A stretch of 12,063 bases of DNA from Microbacterium sp. (GTDB lineage: Bacteria; Actinomycetota; Actinomycetes; Actinomycetales; Microbacteriaceae), in assembly GCA_031286555.1 (NCBI GenBank), contig JAITUD010000395.1:1-12063 (forward strand), in the 5' to 3' direction. The number at the start of each line of letters is the position of its first letter. Position 1 is the stretch's first letter. The notes beneath the pieces were generated by a model. The model ran no database searches and had not been told where the DNA came from. It worked only from the letters and a program-made list of their open reading frames with translations. This document shows, in pieces, positions 7,914-12,063 of the stretch. The translations under genes and the position numbers were made by a program.

Positions 7914-8814
7914 AGTGCACCCACTTCTTCTGCGCGCCGAACTGCAGCGCGGTGATCATGATGATGAGTGCGAACAGGATCCACGCGCCCGCCGCGGCGA
8001 GGCCCAGGTCCTGGAACTTGAAGCCCTGGTTGTAGATCCACATCACCAGGGGCATCGTCGCGTTGCCCGGGCCTCCGCCGGTGAGCATCTGCGGCTGGAC
8101 GAACACCTGCAGCGAGGTGATCATCGTCATGATCGTCGCGAAGAAGATCGCCGGCGAGATCATCGGGATCATCACGTTCCAGGTGAGGCGGAACCCCTTC
8201 GCGCCGTCGATCACGGCGGCCTCCATCACGCTCTCCGGGAGCTGTTCGAGCGCAGCCGAGAAGATCAGCATGTTGTAGCCGATCCCCTGCCACACGCTCA
8301 TGACGACGACCATGATCATCGCCCAGTTCTTGTCGGCGAGGAAGTTCGGCAGCTCCACGCCGAACCAGGTCTGCGCGAGACCGTTGAACAGCCCCTGGGG
8401 CTGCAGGAGCATCTTCCACACCAGCACGTTCGCCACCATGGGCGTGACGACCGGGATGAAGAACAGCACGCGCAGAGCGCCACGCCCGCGGATGCGCGGC
8501 CCGAGGGCGAGGGCCATCAGCAGCGACAGCGCGATGCTGGCGGGGACGTACAGCACCGTGAACACCAGCGTGTTCCCCAGGGCCGGCAGGAAGTTCGGAT
8601 CCTGGAAGAGCCTGGCGTAGTTGGCACCGCCGTTGAAGGTTCTCTCGCCGAACGTCGGCCAGTCGAAGAAGCTCATCACGATGGACAAGACGACCGGCAC
8701 GATCGTGAACAGGGCGAGGCCCACCAGGGCCGGGCTTGCGAAGCCCAGCGCCTGGCGCGCCTCGACCTTGGCGAGAGATCCGCGACGACGCCGAGGGGCG
8801 ATCGTGGTGGTCAT
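7903..8814 (-). CDS. CUT1 ABC sugar transporter permease 1 (MalF-like)
   Basis: This 303-residue permease starts MTTTIAPRRRR at the ATG 8812-8814, preceded by an AGGGAAG-type SD about 10 nt upstream. A basic N-terminal tail leads into membrane segment 1 (about 24-48). Further segments lie near 82-104, 117-138, 164-186, 218-237 and 272-293. The EAA loop begins at Glu198 (EAAVIDGAKGF, then NVMIPMISP). The late PQMLTGGGPGNAT segment is a common mark of MalF/UgpA-type permeases. The frame stays open far upstream on the same strand through the lipoprotein gene, but that extension has no membrane-protein character and no SD. The gene follows the lipoprotein gene after 32 nt and overlaps permease 2 by 11 nt. 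Confidence 0.95.
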   Translation of the reverse strand: MTTTIAPRRRRGSLAKVEARQALGFASPALVGLALFTIVPVVLSIVMSFFDWPTFGERTFNGGANYARLFQDPNFLPALGNTLVFTVLYVPASIALSLLMALALGPRIRGRGALRVLFFIPVVTPMVANVLVWKMLLQPQGLFNGLAQTWFGVELPNFLADKNWAMIMVVVMSVWQGIGYNMLIFSAALEQLPESVMEAAVIDGAKGFRLTWNVMIPMISPAIFFATIMTMITSLQVFVQPQMLTGGGPGNATMPLVMWIYNQGFKFQDLGLAAAGAWILFALIIMITALQFGAQKKWVHYEH

Positions 8815-8846
8815 CTCTGTGTACTTCCCTTGCTGTTCTGGGTGGC

Positions 8847-10106
8847 TCAGTTGCCGAACTGCTGCTGCGCGGACTCGAGCACCGTCTTCATCGGCTCCTG
8901 GCCGTTGTAGACGCTGACGAGCTCCGGCTGCACGTACGTGCCGACCTTGGCCCAGTTGTCGGAGACGTTCTGTCCCTCGACGTTCTTGAACGCGGCCTCG
9001 AAGACCGACTTCACCTGGTCGCGGTACGCCGGGTCGAGCGACTCGAAGTACAGCGGCTGGCTCTCGGCGCGGGCCGGGTAGCTGCGACCGGAGGAGGCGA
9101 TGTAGTCCTGCGAGTCCTTGCTGAGCAGCGAGCCGAGCACCTTCAGCGCGTCGTCCTTGTTCTTGCAGGTCTTCGCGATGCCGAAGCCCGAGCCCAGCAC
9201 GAGGCTGAGGTCGCCCTTGGCGCCGGTGGGCAGCGGGGCGAGCCCGGCCTTGAACCCGGCGTCGTTCTTCAGGTAGCCGACCGCGTTCCAGGTGCCGTCG
9301 ACGGCCATCGCGGCATTCTCGCTGGTGAACTGGTTCTCGCCCCAGCCGCCCTCGGAGGCGGATGCCACGGGCGCGGCCACCTTCTGGTCGGTGACCAGCC
9401 CGGCGTACCACTCGGACGCCTTCAGGAAGCCGGGGTCGGTCAGCTGCAGCTCGCCGTCGGCGGACACCGGCTGAGTGCCGGACTTCGCGATCGGCAGCGC
9501 CTGCCACTGGAAGTCGCCCATGCCGATTCCGAAGCCGTACTTGCCCCCTGTCGTCGCCTTCTTGGCGGTCGCCTCGAAGTCCTCGAAGGTCCAGTCGTTC
9601 GTCGGCAGCTCGGCACCGGCGGCCTTGAGCTGGTCCTCGTTGTAGTACGTCACCATGGTCGACACGTCGAAGGGCAGGCCGTACAGGTCGCCCTTGTTCT
9701 TGAGGATGTCGGTGGCGCCGGCTGCGAAGTCGCCCTCGGCGAGACCCGCGGCCTTGAGATCGGCGTCGGTGAGCTTCACGAAGCCGTCGGTGTAGCTGGC
9801 GAGCATCCCGGAGTTCATGCCGGTGACGCACGCCATGTTGCCGGAGGCCATGTTGGTGGTGAGCTTCGTGAAGAAGTCGCCCCAGGGTGCGGTGCGCAGC
9901 TCGATCTTCAGGTCGGGGTTCTGCTTCTTCGCGATGTCGATCTGCGCCTTCAGCGCGGCGGTGTCGTCCGCGCTGCCGGCCCACATGTCGACGACGATCG
10001 CGTCGCCGTCCGCTGAACCGCCGGTGCTGGGGCCGTTCGAGCATCCGGCCATCGCCACGGCGACGCCGGCGACCGCGATGACGGCCCCCACGCGCTTCAT
10101 CTTCAT
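8847..10106 (-). CDS. Family 1 extracellular sugar-binding lipoprotein
   Basis: A 419-residue solute-binding protein of a CUT1 importer, first gene of the operon. It begins MKMKRV, then a hydrophobic stretch (residues 6-20) ending in the lipobox MAGC, so Cys22 should be lipidated and the mature protein anchored on the outer face of the membrane. A Gly/Ser-rich linker follows. Family landmarks include VDMWAG near the mature N-terminus, YGLPFDVST (142-150) and YYNEDQL (154-160). The acidic, aromatic-rich body suits oligosaccharide binding. The start at 10104-10106 is set by an AGGAGG 6 nt upstream; in-frame extension to 10229 would bury the signal peptide and run through the operator. Genomic context suggests a fucosylated ligand, but binding specificity cannot be read directly from the sequence. 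Confidence 0.95.
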   Translation of the reverse strand: MKMKRVGAVIAVAGVAVAMAGCSNGPSTGGSADGDAIVVDMWAGSADDTAALKAQIDIAKKQNPDLKIELRTAPWGDFFTKLTTNMASGNMACVTGMNSGMLASYTDGFVKLTDADLKAAGLAEGDFAAGATDILKNKGDLYGLPFDVSTMVTYYNEDQLKAAGAELPTNDWTFEDFEATAKKATTGGKYGFGIGMGDFQWQALPIAKSGTQPVSADGELQLTDPGFLKASEWYAGLVTDQKVAAPVASASEGGWGENQFTSENAAMAVDGTWNAVGYLKNDAGFKAGLAPLPTGAKGDLSLVLGSGFGIAKTCKNKDDALKVLGSLLSKDSQDYIASSGRSYPARAESQPLYFESLDPAYRDQVKSVFEAAFKNVEGQNVSDNWAKVGTYVQPELVSVYNGQEPMKTVLESAQQQFGN

Positions 10107-10112
10107 TGATTG

Positions 10113-10118
10113 CCTCCT
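10113..10118 (-). promoter_or_regulatory. Shine-Dalgarno of the sugar-binding lipoprotein
   Basis: Perfect AGGAGG on the minus strand, 6 nt before the ATG at 10104-10106. It settles the start of the first operon gene and rules out the longer reading. Confidence 0.9.
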
Positions 10119-10126
10119 TGCAGGAA

Positions 10127-10151
10127 GGTTGTTTCGACTGTCGAACCAACC
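10127..10151. promoter_or_regulatory. 25-bp near-perfect palindrome, probable operator of the sugar operon
   Basis: The left arm GGTTG-T-TTCGAC (10127-10138) and right arm GTCGAA-C-CAACC (10140-10151) flank a single central T at 10139. Eleven of the twelve arm positions pair; only 10132/10146 does not. It lies 8 nt upstream of the lipoprotein SD, a position where a bound repressor would block transcription of the whole seven-gene operon. The divergent ROK-type regulator is the obvious candidate ligand. Binding by that protein is inferred, not shown. Confidence 0.75.
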
Positions 10152-10162
10152 TAGTAACGTCT

Positions 10163-10193
10163 TGAACGAAGTTACCGTGCCATACTTCGTACA
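10163..10193. repeat. Spaced inverted repeat in the divergent control region
   Basis: TG-A-ACGAAGT (10163-10172) and ACTTCGT-A-CA (10184-10193) are complementary at nine of ten positions across an 11-nt spacer. The centre is 39 bp from the centre of the 25-bp palindrome, on the regulator's side. It could be a second regulator site or overlap a promoter. A smaller GTAAC ... GTTAC pair (10154-10158 and 10171-10175) overlaps its left arm. No -35/-10 pair on either strand was good enough to annotate. Confidence 0.45.
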
Positions 10194-10252
10194 TCGACGC
10201 AAGCGGAACATCCGATGTCTACGGAGCACCGCACTGCACCGCGGACACCCCT

Positions 10253-10256
10253 GGAG
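10253..10256 (+). promoter_or_regulatory. Shine-Dalgarno of the ROK regulator
   Basis: GGAG in a GGAGAGAG run, 6 nt before the ATG at 10263-10265. It supports this start over the in-frame ATG at 10215, which has only a weak purine stretch upstream. Confidence 0.7.
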
Positions 10257-10262
10257 AGAGAC

Positions 10263-11393
10263 ATGCCGCCCTCAGACGACACCTTCGGCCGGCGCATCGT
10301 CGAACTCATCGCCGTCGGAGGCGCCCGCTCCCGCAGCGAGCTCGCGACACAGCTCGGCGTCGCCCCCTCAACCGTGGGGATGCGCGTGCAGAGCCTGCTC
10401 GACGCGGGCATCCTCCGCGAGGCCGGTGACGGCACCTCACGCGGCGGCCGGCGACCGCGTGTGCTCCAGCTCGCCGAGGCCGGGACGATCCTCACGGCCG
10501 ACCTGGGCGGCGGCCACGCCCGCATCGGACGGCACACCCTCGGCGGCGCGCTGGATCGGGTCGAGACCATCGCCGTCGATCTCACGGAGGGCCCGGAGGC
10601 CACGCTGGAGCGCGTCAGCGCCGTCTTTGACCGGTTCGGCGAGAACGCGTCGGTGCGCGCCATCGGGGTGGGCCTGCCCGGACCCGTGGACATCACCACC
10701 GGCTCCGTCGACCAGCCCTCCCGCATGCCCGGATGGCCGGGCTTCCGCGTCGGCGAGCACCTGCGCGCCCGCCATGGCGTGCCGGCCGCCGTCGACAACG
10801 ACGCGAACCTCGCTGCGCTCGGCGAGCACACCGCGCAGTTCGGGACCGAGAAGCACAGCATCACCGTCAAGGCCGGCACCGCGATCGGCAGCGGCATCAT
10901 CGTGGACGGGGGCGTGCATCGGGGCGCCACCGGGGCCGCGGGCGACATCACCCACACACGGATCGACGGCAGCGGCGACATCCCCTGTTCCTGCGGAAAC
11001 ACCGGATGTCTGGAGACGGTCGCCAGCGGCGCGAGCCTGGTGCGGCAGATGCACGAGCGCGGCTACGGCGCGGTGAGCACCACAGAGGACGTGCTCTCGC
11101 TCGCCAGGGACGCCCACCCCGACGCGACGACACTCGTGCGCACAGCGGGAACGCATCTCGGCCAGGCGCTCTCCGGTGTGGTCAACTTCTTCAATCCGCA
11201 CGCGGTGTTCCTGACCGGCAGCATGAGCGCCTCCGAGCCGTTCCTCGCCGCCGTGCGGAGCAGGGTGTACGAGGCGTGCCACCCCCTGGTCACGCAGAGA
11301 CTGCGCATCGAGGCCGCGCAGACCGGGGCCGACGCGATCCTTCAGGGCGCGGCACGACTCGCGATGGACAGCCTGGAGCTGCCCGTCGCCTGA
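10263..11393 (+). CDS. ROK-family transcriptional regulator (NagC/XylR type)
   Basis: This 376-residue protein has a winged helix-turn-helix at about 20-55 (RSRSELATQLGVAPSTVGMR, then VQSLLDAGILRE) followed by an RGGRRPR wing-linker and a ROK sugar-binding domain. In that domain the phosphate loop is degenerate (DLGGGHARI, 80-88, instead of DIGGT-K), which fits a regulator. The sugar-site motif DNDANLAALGE (178-188) is intact, and the zinc site has His231 with Cys242, Cys244 and Cys249 (CSCGNTGCLE). The usual GEIGH is GDITH (227-231). It is divergent from the importer operon and likely represses it from the palindrome at 10127-10151, releasing on sugar binding; ligand and operator are inferred. 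An in-frame start at 10215 would add 16 residues without an SD. Its stop is 2 nt from the stop of the convergent GH29 gene. Confidence 0.93.
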   Translation: MPPSDDTFGRRIVELIAVGGARSRSELATQLGVAPSTVGMRVQSLLDAGILREAGDGTSRGGRRPRVLQLAEAGTILTADLGGGHARIGRHTLGGALDRVETIAVDLTEGPEATLERVSAVFDRFGENASVRAIGVGLPGPVDITTGSVDQPSRMPGWPGFRVGEHLRARHGVPAAVDNDANLAALGEHTAQFGTEKHSITVKAGTAIGSGIIVDGGVHRGATGAAGDITHTRIDGSGDIPCSCGNTGCLETVASGASLVRQMHERGYGAVSTTEDVLSLARDAHPDATTLVRTAGTHLGQALSGVVNFFNPHAVFLTGSMSASEPFLAAVRSRVYEACHPLVTQRLRIEAAQTGADAILQGAARLAMDSLELPVA

Positions 11394-11395
11394 CC

Positions 11396-12063
11396 TCAGC
11401 CGACCAGCGTCAGCTCGATCACCGGGATCAGCACGTCGGGGCGCTGCACCGGCAGGTGCACCGTGAGCGTCCCCTCCGCCTGGCCGGCCGGTGTCATGTT
11501 GACCGCCTTCTGATCGGGGTCGATCTGCGACGTGCGCAGCCAGGAGCCGTCGTTCAGCAGACGCGCGAAGCTCACCCGACCGCCCAGCTCAGGCAGGTGC
11601 ACGAAGCCCAGCGGCCATGAGAACAGGTGCAGGTAGAGGCGGTCGCCGCGCCGGGTGTAGACACCCTCCCGCGGCGGCGTGAAGTCGGCATGGCCCGCCC
11701 CGACGATCGCGTCGCGGTGCAGCCGCATCCATGCACCGATCTCGGCCAGCGTCGCCTCATCCCGGGGCGCGATCTCCCCGCGGCCGTTGGGACCCACGTT
11801 CAGCAGCATATTGCCGTCCATCGACACGGAGTCCGCCAGCATCTGCGTGAGCAGCGTCGCCGACTTCTGGTCATGGTTGTCGCGGTGGTAGCCCCACGAG
11901 CCGTCCAGGGTCTGGCACGCCTCCCACACCTGCGGGATCCCCTCCGCATCGACCAGCGGAGAGGTGGGCTGGTACTGCTCGGGAGTGACGAGGTCGGCCG
12001 GAATCCCGAGACGGTCGTTGACGAGCATGTCCGGCTGCAGCTCACGGCACATCGCCAGCATCG
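11396..12063 (-). CDS. Partial second GH29 alpha-L-fucosidase (C-terminal part)
   Basis: The frame is open to the right edge; 222 codons of the C-terminal end are visible. LQPDMLVNDRLG, QVWEACQTLDGSWGY, SMDGNMLLNVGPNGRGEI and a beta-rich tail (GVYTRRGDRLYLHLFSWP onward) mark GH29. The Glu in VWEAC (residue 47 counted from the ATG at 12059-12061) sits where the acid/base Glu is found in many members. The nucleophile Asp is upstream, off the window. The ATG at 12061 is internal, not the true start. The WEACQTLDGSWGY style differs from the PWESTRGLGYSFGYN style of the operon's GH29, so the two are not recent duplicates and may cut different linkages or sit in different compartments. Whether this one is secreted cannot be seen. 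It is convergent with the regulator, so it is not part of the seven-gene operon. Confidence 0.9.
   Translation of the reverse strand, partial: MLAMCRELQPDMLVNDRLGIPADLVTPEQYQPTSPLVDAEGIPQVWEACQTLDGSWGYHRDNHDQKSATLLTQMLADSVSMDGNMLLNVGPNGRGEIAPRDEATLAEIGAWMRLHRDAIVGAGHADFTPPREGVYTRRGDRLYLHLFSWPLGFVHLPELGGRVSFARLLNDGSWLRTSQIDPDQKAVNMTPAGQAEGTLTVHLPVQRPDVLIPVIELTLVG

Larger units (their letters stand above)
10107..10262. promoter_or_regulatory. Divergent intergenic control region
   Basis: These 156 nt separate the lipoprotein and regulator genes, which point away from each other. Both promoters must lie here, or in the neighbouring gene starts. The region is AT-richer than its surroundings around 10127-10190 and carries the two inverted repeats. 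No riboswitch-like structure or small gene was seen. Confidence 0.7.

Noticed and set aside
6438..7955. 505-codon plus-strand frame opposite permease 2 and the ROK kinase-like gene, rich in His/Asp/Glu/Arg
   Set aside because: The odd composition is the antisense image of membrane-protein codons. Both sense genes are certain.
8736..10016. 426-codon plus-strand frame opposite the lipoprotein
   Set aside because: Antisense shadow of a firmly identified gene, with no motif or SD of its own.
7903..10194. A single 763-codon minus-strand reading frame covering permease 1 and most of the lipoprotein gene
   Set aside because: Only the part from 8814 on has membrane-protein character and an SD. The upstream part is Arg/Gly-rich, low in hydrophobic stretches, and out of frame with the well-supported lipoprotein gene on the same strand.
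10107..10229. Upstream extension of the lipoprotein to a start at 10229
   Set aside because: It would put 41 residues before the signal peptide and lipobox and read through the palindrome. The AGGAGG 6 nt before 10106 fits the shorter start.
10215..10262. Regulator start at the ATG of 10215
   Set aside because: It has only a weak purine stretch upstream, and the extra 16 residues (MSTEHRTAPRTPLERD) look like non-coding leader; GGAG is properly spaced for 10263. It cannot be fully excluded.
11391..11398. Terminator between the regulator and the convergent GH29 gene
   Set aside because: Only 2 nt separate the stops, and no clear stem with a T run was seen around them.

Overview
The window is GC-rich and densely coded. 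It has strong Shine-Dalgarno (SD) sites, many stop-start overlaps, a CUT1-type sugar importer without its own ATPase, and a ROK-family regulator. Together these suggest a high-GC actinobacterium, perhaps of the Microbacteriaceae. The genus is inferred from composition and gene style only; there is no rRNA or other marker here.

Layout. (1) Positions 1-2303, + strand: the C-terminal 766 residues of a large AAA/STAND-type ATPase with a TPR-like helical tail, cut by the left edge. (2) Positions 10106 down to 2337, - strand: one seven-gene run, in transcription order sugar-binding lipoprotein, permease 1, permease 2, ROK sugar-kinase-like protein, M81 (MlrC-like) metallohydrolase, GH29 alpha-L-fucosidase, CutC-family protein. 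Gaps are 32 nt or less and four junctions overlap or nearly touch, so this is very probably one operon. (3) Positions 10107-10262: the divergent control region. It holds a 25-bp near-perfect palindrome just upstream of the operon's first SD, and a second, more widely spaced inverted repeat nearer the regulator. (4) Positions 10263-11393, + strand: a ROK-family repressor, the likely local regulator. (5) Positions 11396-12063, - strand: the C-terminal part of a second, different GH29 enzyme, convergent with the regulator and cut by the right edge.

Working model (inference): an alpha-L-fucosylated oligosaccharide or glycoconjugate is bound by the lipoprotein, imported by the two permeases using an ATPase encoded elsewhere, and de-fucosylated in the cytoplasm, since the complete GH29 enzyme has no signal peptide. 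The M81 and CutC proteins would act on the rest of the molecule. The ROK repressor would sense the sugar and control the operon through the palindrome. Two points do not fit a textbook fucose operon. The kinase-like protein lacks the ROK catalytic Asp, while the repressor keeps it. Also, no gene for breaking down free L-fucose is present.

No stretch over 300 bases lacks a gene. I saw no tRNA, rRNA, CRISPR array, insertion sequence or convincing terminator.
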